DNA of 64,000 bases from positions 70,981,964-71,045,963 of the forward strand of contig BTPG01000006.1 of NCBI GenBank assembly GCA_036245525.1, written 5' to 3'. Both the position numbers and the translations under genes were made by a program. Within the stretch, counting starts at the first letter, position 1. Each line of letters opens with the position of its first letter. The notes beneath the pieces were generated by a model, which was not told the origin of the DNA, ran no database searches, and was given only the letters and a program-made list of their open reading frames with translations. Below are positions 20,716 through 28,196 of this stretch, piece by piece. The DNA comes from Semisulcospira habei (Eukaryota > Mollusca > Gastropoda > Semisulcospiridae).

Positions 20716-21055
20716 ACAAAGACAACTCAGGCATAATTATGTATATCAGAGCCACTATCAGCAACTAGACTCCAGCAAGAGGCATAGATCCTCATGAGTC
20801 TCCGCGGACGCATCTAGGTGTTGTTTATTGTTTCCACTGACTGGTGTAAAAGTCCAGACTTGCTACAAAGTTGTTATAAACGTGTACTTACCCATTAAGG
20901 TGTTCCCCACCAGCTTGGTCCTGGTCGTAGGCTCTGTAAGAGCGAGTCTGTTCTATGGTTTCGCTAGTCTTGATGCCCAGAGATATGTATATCCCAGCAA
21001 CCATCAGCCAGGCTGTCACCATGCCGATGATAAACCATCGCCTGGCCTTGTTCAT
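7376..21055 (-). CDS. Carbohydrate sulfotransferase 15-like, complete 10-exon gene
   Basis: The coding sequence is the complement of 7376-7572, 9126-9273, 11942-12101, 13338-13494, 15634-15735, 17371-17492, 17736-17869, 18450-18647, 20196-20421 and 20892-21055. That is 1608 nt, or 535 residues plus stop, and every junction keeps frame. It is a type II membrane protein: short basic N-terminus (MNKARRW), a membrane segment at about residues 8-28, then a Ser/Pro/Gln-rich stem. The 5'-phosphosulfate loop KGGTTDMY is at 233-240. GDGSPSYLWD is at 316-325, and the 3'-phosphate motif FRHPTPRFLS (Arg363, Ser371) is at 362-371. The family transfers sulfate from PAPS to glycans in the Golgi. CHST15 makes GalNAc 4,6-disulfate on chondroitin sulfate. 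The length fits CHST15 (about 560). The exact substrate is unknown. A Tc1-like element ends 15 bp upstream of the ATG. Confidence 0.9.
7668..7778. mobile_element. Family B hairpin MITE, truncated arms
   Basis: The core palindrome (ACCATGATAGTTCCAGGGTG with inverse) lies in intron 9 of the sulfotransferase. The outer TTAA arms are lost or short. Confidence 0.75.
7838..7931. mobile_element. Family A MITE (93 bp)
   Basis: The right end is CGACAGCCAAAGGGTTAA and the left end is TCAATCCTTTGGCTGTCGG (TTAA mutated). It is a near-perfect palindrome with GCGATGATTCCTACAGGAATC at the centre. Confidence 0.85.
8100..8930 (-). mobile_element. Penelope-like element 3' fragment with GIY-YIG domain
   Basis: Minus-strand coding from about 8930 to 8568 reads VYVISCSHCPKMLYVGETYR, then EEHVRSIRLGYNN, HFNEPPHSLTHF and GTYHPRGLNIRP. 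This is the GIY-YIG endonuclease (VYVI / YVGE motifs, conserved Arg, His and Glu) found at the C-terminus of Penelope-like retroelements. The reverse transcriptase part is absent. Downstream (8200-8130) lies CACCTGAGGAAGGATCTTTG and CCGAAACGTCG, a tail seen after such elements. It is 5' truncated, lies in intron 9 of the sulfotransferase and carries a (CA)n expansion near its end. Confidence 0.8.
8276..8492. repeat. (CA)n microsatellites
   Basis: A short CACACA run follows poly-A at 8254-8278, and a long (AC)n lies at about 8407-8483. Confidence 0.95.
9126..9273 (-). CDS. CHST15-like exon 9
   Basis: The acceptor is TTTCAG and the donor is GTAAGG. It encodes 422-470: VRLVSGFYPVFLQDWLRIWP, KEQMLILRYEDY and MFDFLEL. 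The FLQDWLRIWPKEQ..LRYEDY pattern is diagnostic for the CHST family. Confidence 0.93.
9477..9567. mobile_element. Family E GC-rich hairpin
   Basis: GGGCCGAAATCGGCCGCCGT pairs with ACGGCGGCCGACGTCGGC around a GC-rich loop. It is bounded by GCGCAAAAG.. and ..CTTTTGAGCATTGGG. It is very CpG-rich against an AT-rich background. Confidence 0.8.
9795..9874. repeat. (AAT)n microsatellite
   Basis: About 26 uninterrupted AAT units. Confidence 0.97.
10060..11097. other. Sulfotransferase intron 8, no feature seen
   Basis: About 1 kb of AT-rich sequence with only a short (CA)n at 10347, GGATGGATG repeats at 10486-10565 and G-rich patches. No exon-like frame was found. Confidence 0.6.
11098..11175. mobile_element. 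Half copy of family E
   Basis: GGTCGCAGTGGGCCCGCGCAC to TTTGCGCATTGGG matches the right half of family E. The partner arm is missing. Confidence 0.5.
11822..11920. mobile_element. Family D MITE next to exon 8
   Basis: Hairpin AGCATAGATCCTCATGAGCC with perfect inverse at 11824-11886. The family D right flank (TTCCATTTTCCTCGGCGGTGA) ends about 20 bp from the exon 8 donor. Confidence 0.75.
11942..12101 (-). CDS. CHST15-like exon 8
   Basis: The acceptor is CTCAAG and the donor is GTGAGT. It encodes 369-421: FLSRIPRKNDLKKATSKDFH, GIQLYRACFENWSIRHCSYN and the end QEAY. It supplies Ser371 of the 3'-phosphate motif and the family's C-x(n)-SxxxCxYN segment. Confidence 0.93.
12150..12262. mobile_element. 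Family D MITE upstream of exon 8
   Basis: Hairpin CAAGAGCCATAGAACACCAT with paired inverse ATGTTCTATGGCTCTTG. The usual ATCCTCAT is changed to AACACCAT on both arms. Confidence 0.75.
12275..12365 (-). mobile_element. LINE 3' tail fragment
   Basis: On the minus strand, CTTGAATTGCTCCTAGCGGG then ATGAATAAAGTTTATTG and ATTGAATTGAA repeats look like the 3' end of a CR1/L2-type LINE. Assignment is by resemblance only. Confidence 0.4.
12388..12527. mobile_element. Foldback element with ~60-bp inverted arms
   Basis: ATTTTGCTTCATGTAGTGCC to GACATTTTGATT is mirrored by GACATTTTGATTTGGGTC to GGCACTATATCAAGCAAAAT. It is non-coding. Confidence 0.7.
13338..13494 (-). CDS. CHST15-like exon 7
   Basis: The acceptor is TTGTAG and the donor is GTCAGT. 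It encodes 317-367: DGSPSYLWDSFYWIVLDGNQ, VVLGQHIRHFNPDAKIILSF and RHPTP. It holds the 3'-phosphosulfate binding strand and Arg363. Confidence 0.93.
13531..13743. mobile_element. Family B MITE, TTAA ends
   Basis: It starts TTAACTCATTCAGCCCCGAC and ends in TTAA at 13740-13743. The core hairpin has several mismatches in the right arm. Confidence 0.85.
13925..14295 (+). mobile_element. CR1/L2-like LINE 3' fragment
   Basis: The plus-strand peptide LNTLPEDIRHFSSFTAFKSV then LKTHLFD is the typical C-terminus of CR1/L2-group reverse transcriptases. It is followed by a 3' UTR containing TGTAAAGCGCTTAGAGC and GATAAGCGCTATATGAG, then an (ATT)n tail. A (TG)n microsatellite at 14059-14180 has expanded within the UTR. 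Confidence 0.65.
14296..14509. mobile_element. Family B MITE, full length
   Basis: TTAACCCATTCAGCCCTGAC at the left and GTTGAATGAGTTAA at the right. Variant core GTAGTGCCAGATTAGC with matched inverse. Confidence 0.9.
14785..15620 (+). pseudogene. LINE fragment with RNase H domain
   Basis: The plus-strand reading from about 14790 gives YTDGSTTDAVQNGGAGVYIQ, NYRTEVEALVRAAN, LLTDAMSTASKL and WIPSHCGIYGNEETDRM. These are the D-E-D-D RNase H motifs of LINEs that carry a C-terminal RNase H (I-like groups). A stop at 15219-15221 breaks the frame, and a shifted frame continues with a Cys/His C-terminal region (LCPYGDAKQTTEHILQDCG). It ends with the shared 3' tail AATGAGATGGCATTAGTTGC. The 5' part with the reverse transcriptase is absent. 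Confidence 0.8.
15634..15735 (-). CDS. CHST15-like exon 6
   Basis: The acceptor is CTCGCAG and the donor is GTAAGT. It encodes 283-315: GVPLRDYLDRVTGDGLKEVA and DLSGGGTSEKIF. Both junctions keep phase. It lies right beside the LINE fragment ending near 15620. Confidence 0.9.
15762..15975. mobile_element. Family B MITE, full length
   Basis: The left end is TTAG (mutated TTAA) CCCATTCAGCCC and the right end is GGGCTGAATGAGTTAA. The core arms are perfect over about 45 bp. Confidence 0.9.
16130..17129. other. Sulfotransferase intron 5, left part, no feature seen
   Basis: About 1 kb of AT-rich sequence. No exon, hairpin or recognised transposon was found. Confidence 0.6.
17130..17342. mobile_element. 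Family B MITE, full length
   Basis: TTAACCCTTTCAGCGCCAAC at the left and GGCGCTAAAAGGGTTA at the right. It contains the intact arm sequence TCGTTAAGTAACACTTCC, which shows the unoccupied form of the TTAA site used by the nested insertion at 49400. It ends about 30 bp from exon 5. Confidence 0.9.
17371..17492 (-). CDS. CHST15-like exon 5
   Basis: The acceptor is TTCCAG and the donor is GTAAGA. It encodes 242-281: RIRLHPDVMQGTMKEYHWWD and RDRFEHLSKEEFPKD. HPDV..KEYHWWDRDRF follows the P-loop as expected in the family. Confidence 0.93.
17585..17676. mobile_element. Family A MITE, perfect palindrome with TTAA ends
   Basis: TTAACCCTTTGGCTGTCGGT and its inverse flank a near-symmetrical 92-bp hairpin centred on CCCGCGGG. 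Confidence 0.92.
17736..17869 (-). CDS. CHST15-like exon 4 with 5'-phosphosulfate loop
   Basis: The acceptor is CGTCAG and the donor is GTAATG. It encodes 197-240: EPRELIPRSKNPCWYENPEE and APYFYLAGVAKGGTTDMY. KGGTTD is the PAPS 5'-phosphosulfate binding loop. Confidence 0.94.
18155..18224. mobile_element. Family D hairpin, diverged
   Basis: AGGCATAGATCCTCATAAATC with a loosely matched inverse (AGGCTCTATGCACCTTG). Confidence 0.6.
18357..18426. mobile_element. Family D hairpin beside exon 3
   Basis: AAAGGTATAGATCCTCATGAG with the inverse GAGGATCTATGCCTCTTGCAG. It ends about 20 bp from the exon 3 donor. Confidence 0.7.
18450..18647 (-). CDS. CHST15-like exon 3
   Basis: The acceptor is TTTCAG and the donor is GTAAGT. 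It encodes 131-196: VEPRAPTITSQSSNPSAMSE then LDDVFVGDQPLFPRCKTKH. This is the stem and start of the catalytic domain. Confidence 0.92.
18735..18910. repeat. Poly-A and (AAT)n/(AAAT)n tract
   Basis: A/T-only low-complexity sequence. It is possibly the tail of a minus- or plus-strand retroelement, but no body was recognised. Confidence 0.9.
19308..19440. repeat. (AAT)n / (ATT)n inverted microsatellite
   Basis: An (AAT)n run switches to (ATT)n near 19380, making a simple-sequence palindrome of over 100 bp. Confidence 0.95.
20196..20421 (-). CDS. CHST15-like exon 2 (stem region)
   Basis: The acceptor is CCTACAG and the donor is GTATAC. It encodes 56-130: YTEEETSYPRTVPVANKTES, then a Ser/Pro/Gln-rich stretch (SPNTAPQPPQRISPEATKAE). 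It has the composition of a Golgi stem and low conservation is expected. Confidence 0.88.
20476..20570. mobile_element. Family A MITE
   Basis: The left end is TTAGCTCTTTGTCTGTCG (mutated) and the right end is CGACAGCCAAAGGGTTAA. Confidence 0.85.
20667..20713. repeat. (CA)n microsatellite
   Basis: About 23 CA units. Confidence 0.95.
20775..20815. mobile_element. Half copy of family D
   Basis: AAGAGGCATAGATCCTCATG without its inverse arm. Confidence 0.5.
20892..21055 (-). CDS. CHST15-like exon 1 (start, membrane anchor)
   Basis: The ATG at 21055-21053 opens MNKARRWFIIGMVTAWLMVA then GIYISLGI, a short basic tail and a signal anchor. The donor GTAAGT leaves phase 2, which fits exon 2. The bases just before the ATG read TTTTGTTCATCAG, so an upstream 5' UTR exon spliced here is possible. 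Confidence 0.9.
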
Positions 21056-21070
21056 CTGATGAACAAAATA

Positions 21071-22586
21071 TACTGATCAACAAAAGAATCACATTTAATC
21101 CAACATTTGAAAGTCGATTTCGGACAAACCATACAACGCATGTTATCGACATTTTAGGAATGAAATCATGAACACCAACGTAATCAGTGTGGACGTTTAT
21201 TCTGTATTTGGAGCAAGCATGGCACAGCACAAAGTCAATATGGCGTGTGACCCCCATTGGCACTGATGACGGCTTGGCAGCGTCGGTGCATAGAGTGCAT
21301 CAGGCGGTTGACATCTGCCCTGGGGATGTTGTTCCAGGCCTGGACAATGGTATTCTCAAGTTCTGCGGCTGTCGTTTGTCTGGGGCGTACAGCGTTGACC
21401 TCCCTTTGCAGTTGGTCCCAGAGATGTTCGATGGGATTGAGGTCCGGGCTGAGGGCAGTCCAGGGCATGACTGGGATGTTGTGCTGTTGCAAGAAGTGCT
21501 GGGTGATACGTGCAGTGTGTGTACGCGCATTATCTTGCTGCAAGATGATGTTTCTGCTTCCTCAGAAAATGGCAGGATATATGGGTGTAGTACTTGGTCA
21601 ATGTAGCGCTTAGCTGTGATGCCATTTCCGCGACCTGGTACGAGTCCACGGAACAACACAGGTCCTATTGTTTGGTTCAGAGTAATCCCACCCCAAATCA
21701 ACACGCTTGGCATTGTTCTCCAGCACACAGGAATCAGCATAGCGTTCACCCTACTCCGCCACACCCTTATGCGCCCATCTGCATGGCTGATTCAGTAACG
21801 GCTCTCATCCGTGAACAGGACGTTCTGCCACTGTCGCCAGGTCCAGTCGACATGAGCCTGTGACCACTGTAGGCGTGCACGGCGATGACGGTCAATAAGA
21901 ACAGTTCCACGGGCTGGACGGCGGTTGTGCAGATTATGCTCCTCTAGCCGTCGTCGCACTGTCTGGCTACTGATGGGTGCCTGGTGGTTGCCGATAACTT
22001 CTCTTGCTGTTTCCTCGGCCGGCTGAAAGCGATTTCGCACGTGAGCCCGAAAAATGTGGCGGTCTTGCCGTGGAGTTCTGTTGTCACACGTGGTCGTCCG
22101 CTTCGGGGAGCGTCAGCAGAAGACACGTTGGCATGATAGCGTTGCTGCAGCCTGTAAATGGTCGAAATATGTCATATTAGGTCACTGCCACAGGTTGTGG
22201 ATCTTCTCCGGCTTTCAAAAGCCCAAGAGCACGTTCTCGTTGGGGAGCACGATGTCTTGGCATGGTTGATGTGGCAACGGCAAAAGTGACAGAAGGCGTA
22301 ACACTGCTGTTTTTGTTTAATTGCCTTGCATTGCTGAACCCAGTTCATAACCCAACATCACTCTGCAGTGTGTGCACGTGCGTGGAAAGCATACGCCGTG
22401 CGTCCTAACCAATGCGGGTGCTTCGTGCACAGGGAGGGTAACACGGTTACTCCAGTTCGGTGACTGCAAGCTTACATGTTGTTGCTCGTACACTGGCTAT
22501 CAAAAATAGTGTAACTTGTATTTTCGTGGATTTATCATACAAATACAACATACACTCGAATTTCGCGTTTCTTTTGTTGATCAGTA
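21071..22586 (-). mobile_element. Tc1-like transposon, inactive
   Basis: The terminal inverted repeats are TACTGATCAACAAAAGAA at both ends, flanked by TA. The minus-strand transposase is in pieces: helix-turn-helix part with RPRVTTELHGKTA (about 22126-22050); RRPARGTVLIDRHRRARLQW and VLFTDESRY (about 22040-21800); then WGGITLNQTIGPV (about 21690); and MQQDNARTHTARITQHFLQQ with LSPDLNPIEHLWDQLQ (21543-21260). The TDES, QDNA and DLNPIE segments are the D-D-E motif regions of Tc1 transposases. Frames shift at least twice, so the copy is dead. Confidence 0.9.
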
Positions 22587-22599
22587 TATATGAACGAGT

Positions 22600-23160
22600 G
22601 AGTTAAAGGATGAATGAATGAATAAGTGAATGAATGAATCCAACGAACGAACAAACGAACAAACAAACAAACAAACAAAGAAAAGAACGAACGAACGAAC
22701 GAACTAACGAACGAATGAACAAACGAACGAACGAACAAACGGACATACGGATGGATGGACGAACGAAAGAATGAATGAATGAAGACACGCAGGAACGAAT
22801 GAACGAAACAAGGAAGGAACCAAGAAACGAACAAAGAACCCACCAACCCACCCACCCCCTCCCCCTCCCCTCACTCCCGCCCCCCCCCCCCCCCACAAAA
22901 AAAAAAGAAAAAAAAAAAAAAACGAAGCACAAAAAACAATCAAAAAATAAATGTATTAATGAATAATAAATAAATAATAAATAAATCAATAAACCAATTA
23001 ATCAATCAATCAATCAATCAATCAATTGATAAGGGAGGAAGAAATGAAAGAACAAAACTCCATACCTAAATAAAAAAAATTATTATAAATAAATAAATAC
23101 ATAATAAATAAATAAAAATAAATAAATAAATAATAAATTATTACATAAATAAATAAATAA

Positions 23161-23200
<40 letters not shown>

Positions 23201-23215
23201 GATAAATTAACAATC
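22600..23215. repeat. GAAT/GAAC/AAAT tetranucleotide and poly-C tracts
   Basis: Long (GAAC/GAAT)n and (AAAT)n runs flank a C-rich run at 22855-22895 and poly-A. All frames are Ser/Phe/Ile low complexity. Confidence 0.95.
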
Positions 23216-23274
23216 AAATAAATTAATAGAAACATGAATACATGCATCTCTTGTCCATTATAAAAACAATCTCG

Positions 23275-23600
23275 CGAAGGAGAACGACCTGAGTTGACTT
23301 CCTAAAACAGGGGTATCTAAAATTTTGCCGATCGACCAACTGACTGACTGATGGAAGTTTCCTCCGTAAAACATGACAAATTGACTGACCGCTAGATAGC
23401 TGAAAATTCTTCTGTAAAACATGACATATTGACTGATCACGTGGAAGCTGAAATTTCTTCTGTAAAACATGACAAATTGACTGACCAGGAAAAAGCTGAA
23501 ATTTCCTCTGTGAAACGTGACAAATCGACTGACCGAGAGAAAGCTAAAATTTCTTCTCTGAAACTTGACACATTGACTGACTTCTAGATAACTGTAATGT
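23275..23600. repeat. Short tandem repeat, ~60-bp unit
   Basis: Units of the form TTCTGTAAAACATGACAAAT followed by TGACTGACC and GCTGAAATTTC recur about five times with divergence. Confidence 0.75.
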
Positions 23601-23639
23601 TCTCTGGAAAACTGAATTTATTCTATGCTATGCTATTAT

Positions 23640-25613
23640 TGAAGGGACAAGGACTTCCAGCTGGCGCTGATTTCGTCCGGGAAAGGTGGGCCATGGGGTT
23701 GGGGGAGGGGGGGGGGGTCACTCTGGCTGTCTGTCGCTGATGCCCGCGCATCGCTATTTTTTTTTTTTAATAATTTTTTTTAAAATCTAGTATCATGGCC
23801 GCCCGCGCCCTAAGGGGGGGGGGGGGTCGAGTAGTGGGGGTGGGGGGTGTGGAGAGTTGAGTCTCCTTCGTTCTTGTCAGTGACGGGTCGTTTGTTTAGA
23901 TGTGTAGGATCAGGGGGTGTTTGTTAAGTAGTTGTATTGTGTGGTTTGTGGTGGTGTGCCAGGTGTCTGGGGTGGGGTTTATGAGACCTTCCAGTGTAAG
24001 GGGTGAGTTTAATATGTCTTCTAGTCTAGCTCTGGCGTGGTTTATGGTTGGGCAGTCTAGGAGTACATGTTCTGTTGTGAGTGTGTGGCCGCATGTACAT
24101 ATGACTGGGTTGGGGTGGACCAGGTATCTCTCGCCCCCTAATCTGATTCTTGTTAGTCGGGTTTGGTCTTTCCTTTTGCCTGAAAGTAGGATGGGTACGT
24201 TGTTTAGGACCCTTGTGAGGCCTTTACGTCTACCTCTTTTTGAGTGATGGAATTCCTTTTCCCATAGATTTTGAAAGGCTGGCCGGAGGGGGTTTGATCT
24301 TTCGGCTGCCGACATGGGGAGGTTGAAGAAGGTCGATTCTTGGTCGAGGCCTTTCTTCGCTATTTTATCTGCTTTCTCGTTACCTGGGATCCTTATTTGG
24401 GAGGGAACACAAATGAACTTAATTTCCTGGCCTAATTCTGTGAGTTCCGCTACTCTGAGTCTAATAAGATATGTTAGGTCTTCTCGGGAGGAGTCCAGGT
24501 TTTGGATCGCTGATAGGGAATCAGAGGCTATGAGAATTTGTTTGGCTGCCTTCAGGTCTGCTTTTATTACTTTGATGGCTCGTAGGATTGCCGTGAGTTC
24601 GGCTGTGAAGACCGCCGTGTGGTCCGGTAGTTTGATGGCTCTGTCTGATTTGTGGGGAACGTGGATACCTAGTCCGGTTGCGTGTGTGCGTGGGTCGTGG
24701 GATCCATCTGTGTAGATGATGGTGTAGTTATTATACGTAGTTGTTCTTTTTTACGTCGAACTCTAGTCTCATTTTGGGCCCGTCTATTTCTTTTTGGAGC
24801 TTGGTTAGGTCCAGGTCTACTTCTATTTGGGGTAGTTTCCATGGTGGTACGCTTATTGGTGGGTTAGGTACTTTATTTGGTAGCTTAAGATTTATGGATT
24901 CTTCTAGCTTCTGTACCACTGTTTTTATTTGGGGTTGTTGGGTGGGTTCCCATTTTGGTGTGTGGTTGGTGTTTAGGGTTTGTTTGGCCGGGTGGTCGTC
25001 CGGCATTCCTATTGTTTTGTAGAGGAGGTTAGCTGCTCTTTCTGCTATTATGATGTTGATGGGTCTCTGGCCGCACTCCACCAGTACAAGGAGGTTGGGG
25101 GTATGTCTTGGGACTCCCAAGACCGCCCTCAGGGCCCCGACCTGGACTGTCGGGAGTTTTTTGTTAGCTTTTTATTGAGGTTGGTGAGGAGGGGGGCTGC
25201 ATAAAGTAGCCTGGACATCACGTATGCGTGATATAGATTTAGAAGTGATTTGGGGTCCGTGCCCCAATCTGCTCCGCTAACTTTGCGCATTAGGTTGATT
25301 CCTTTCCTGGCCGACTGACAGATTTGGTTTACGTATGGTGCCCAATTATTATTGTGTGTGAATATTACTCCTAGGAAAGTGACTTGTTTGCTGTATTCTA
25401 TGTTGGTCCCGTCGATTTGAAGCTGAGGCACGGGGGTTATTATTTTGTATCTTTTGGCGCGGTTGGTTTGAAATATGATTGCCTGGGTCTTTTGAGTAGA
25501 GATTTTTAGGCCTGCTCTTACTAGCCATTTCTCGACTCTTGTCAGGTCTTGTTGGAGTTCTTGAAGTCCCACTAATTCCATTTTATTCCCTTTCCATTTG
25601 TTCGTAGTAGGGG
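23640..25613 (-). pseudogene. I-like LINE, 5' truncated, frameshifted
   Basis: The reverse transcriptase 3' part (25581-25129) includes KISTQKTQAIIFQTNRAKRY and FLGVIFTHNNNWAPYVNQIC. A shifted frame (25120-24731) holds NIIIAERAANLLYKTIGMP. An RNase H frame (about 24725-23896) reads IYTDGSHDPRTHATGLGI, FTAELTAILRAI, ASDSLSAIQNL and PGNEKADKIAKKG, then CTCGHTLTTEHVLLDC. D-E-D-D residues are kept, but the usual His of the GHxGI motif is Gln. At least two frameshifts. The 5' edge at about 25613 meets a half family D MITE. The G-rich 3' UTR (23640-23890) is shared with 30409-30450. Confidence 0.85.
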
Positions 25614-25614
25614 G

Positions 25615-25825
25615 ATCATGAGGATTTATGTCTCTTGCAGTCGGGCAGCGTTCGCCTTGCCCTGGCGGGTAAGGGGATAAGTTCTAAATATGACTGAACG
25701 TTTATCGTATAGAAAGAGACAAAGGTCGCTCAGGCAGTTGACCCGACGAATTCTCATCGGAATGCCGCCGTGAGATGGCCTTAGTTGCCTGCTCGGCGTT
25801 AAACCCAAATAACTAACAAACTAAC
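25615..25825 (+). mobile_element. Half family D MITE plus LINE 3' tail
   Basis: ATCATGAGGATTTATGTCTCTTGC is a right arm of family D. Further on, CCGTGAGATGGCCTTAGTTG then CTGCTCGGCGTTAAACCC and AATAACTAAC is the 3' tail shared by I-like LINEs of this window. Confidence 0.65.
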
Positions 25826-25966
25826 CGCGAATGAGTTAAAATTACCCTAGTTGTACCTCACGCCGGCCCCTCAACCCCCACCACCTAAAAAAAAAAAAAA
25901 AAAAAAAAAAAGAAAGAGGAAGAAATCCCTACACTTTTGAGAAATAGTGGATGCACACATTACCAG

Positions 25967-26030
25967 AGGCACAGAACGTCATGAGATCCCGCACCTGCGG
26001 GGGATCATGAAGTTCTTTGCCTCTCGCTAA
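25967..26030. mobile_element. Family D hairpin
   Basis: AGAGGCACAGAACGTCATGAG with inverse TCATGAAGTTCTTTGCCTCT. The arm change GAACGT / AAGTTC is nearly paired. Confidence 0.75.
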
Positions 26031-27040
26031 CCCCATTTTGTATTCTTCTTCTTTGCATGTCTCTGTTCTTTGCCGTTGAACTGAAAATTATTCTAGAAAC
26101 ACAATTTGCAATGGCTGTCAGAGAAGTAGTTAAGCCCAAAACGTTCGACGTTTTAAGTGTAATTATCTCATTCACATTAATGAGTTTTCTGTTGTTGCTG
26201 TTGCTGTTTTTGTACCGTAATGATGGACCCGAGGACTTTTGCTTACTGGTTCTTTTCATCTTGGTTCCTCGCTTACTTCAGCGTTGATTTACGTCAAATT
26301 TGAAACCCCGGAAAAGTTTCAGGTTTACTATGAGCTTATGAGACATATTTGAATTATATGAAATATGTAAGTACCACCAGCTGTCGAGCAATAAAGAGAT
26401 TCAAGAAGATAAGTTGAGCAAACTAATTAACTACATTGTCACGATACTTCATCCAAAGCGGTTATACAGACACCCCTTAGACACAGTTGACAGCAGCTTG
26501 GCGCCGAGAGTAGTGGTTGCTTGATTTTCTCGCCTCGAGCAAAACACACACATGATAAGTGTATCCACGAAAATGGCTCTCGTATCTTTCTGAGCATTTC
26601 ATTTGAATAGAAGTGTACCTGTGGCGAACTGCTATTGAAACTGAGACGCTTAATATCTCATTTCTCAAGAAGTGTACTTGTAGCGCACTCCCTGAGTGGG
26701 TTTATTTATACCTATTCCAGCAAAAGGTACGGATCATTTCGTACATACGCGGGGACACGTGGGGATCTTTGCATTTGTTTTGTGTTGACTTGTTCTCGGC
26801 AGTCACGGCCTGGCGCATGGACAAATGCAAGGAGTACAGCGTGATATCGGAAAAGTCACGCACAGTTGGTTTTAAATTAATTAACTTCGGGTAGGACAAA
26901 GGGTGTTGCGATTAGGTGCCTGTACTTCTGGTAGGATTTCGACCTGAGATCATACGACGGATGTTTCTGATACGTGCCAGCAGATTGACTGTTAATTGCC
27001 ACATTCAAAACAGTTGTTCGATTTTTTTACAGGCCACCCG
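26031..27040. other. Intergenic, no feature seen
   Basis: About 1 kb of AT-rich DNA. Several short frames have no recognisable domain. Confidence 0.6.
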
Positions 27041-27084
27041 TGGAGTTGTTAGAGAAGGGGGAAGAAGGTGGGAGACATCGACGT

Positions 27085-27190
27085 CACAGACCCCCCTCCG
27101 ACCCTCCGCCCACCCCCACCCACCCACCCCCCACCCCTTCACCCCGCCACCACCCCCCCCCCGCCACCCCCCCCCCCCCCCGCTCCCACC
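27085..27190. repeat. C-rich low-complexity tract
   Basis: CCACCC and poly-C runs, strand asymmetric. The plus-strand frame is Pro-rich. Confidence 0.9.
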
Positions 27191-27265
27191 CCAAACTCAA
27201 AAAATGAATCTTGATTGCTAGCTTTGTCGAAGCCAACTCTTTTAAGTCCACGTTCATGCGTACTA

Positions 27266-27364
27266 TACTGACGAGCAAAAGAAATACGACATTTTTGGAA
27301 TGATCGGAAACAGTTTAGTGTTTCCGATCATTCCAAAAATGTCGCATTTCTTTTGCTCGTTAGT
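27266..27364. mobile_element. Tc1/mariner-like MITE (~99 bp)
   Basis: TACTGACGAGCAAAAGAAAT and its inverse bound a near-perfect hairpin through CATTTTTGGAATGATCGG. It is flanked by TA. Partial copies lie at 2226 and 62990, and the left end of another at 63961. Confidence 0.8.
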
Positions 27365-27663
27365 CTGTAAGAAGCCAGTGCTCTGTGGGGTGTTGTTCTT
27401 TTCTGCATTAAGTAGTCCCATGTTCTTTACGTCACACTAGCGCACACTGAGTTTGCTTACATACTTTAAAAGCTTCTCTATATTAGTCGTCTCTTGTAGT
27501 GCTATATTGATTAGCACTTCAGCGATTTTATGTCAATGTATGCTTTGCTGTGTATTCCTATGCAAAATAAGGCTCCTGAGTGTGAGTGTGCATAAATGTG
27601 ATATTACACGGCAATCGTGCGTTTAATTAAATCCCAAAGAGAAACGGCTAGACAGCTGATTCT

Positions 27664-27742
27664 GGTCAGCAAGAGCACAGATTGTCATGAGCCTCCTGCG
27701 ACACGCATGGAGCTCATGAGAATCTGTGTCTCTTGCAGATCA
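27664..27742. mobile_element. Family D hairpin
   Basis: CAAGAGCACAGATTGTCATG with inverse CATGAGAATCTGTGTCTCTTG. The AGATTGTC / GAATCTGT pairing is changed on both arms. Confidence 0.75.
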
Positions 27743-28196
27743 AATGTATCGATTCATAAGCTGATTGATTGCGTTACAGCCTGTTGAACAACAAAAGAGA
27801 TTTACGCGACAAGCAGAGCATATGCACCTATGTCAGAAGCACACAGAGTTCATTATTGTAGTGCAGCTTGAAGTTTAAAACGCTCAATTACCACTATTGT
27901 TAGTGTTGATGAAAGAATATACAACACCTTGGATGTTACTAAAATCTCCAAAAGAGCAATTCTGAACAAAAGGAAATTAATATACACAACGTTTCGTATC
28001 TTAGATAATTTTGCTTGTCCCCGTGATGAGATCTTATGTATTTCTTCGAATTCTAAACAGAAAAAAAACGTAGAAATATGGTAGGAAAACCCTTTCTTTC
28101 CAGCAGAGAAAAAGAACAAGGTATTGGTTCGCATGATCTTCGGTCCGAAACCTATTTCTTTTCCTCTCCACACTTATAAGTTTCCTTTCATTTATG

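Noticed and set aside
22603..22989. Ser/Phe-rich frames (HSFIRSFVRS type)
   Set aside because: Translations of GAAT/GAAC tetranucleotide repeats.
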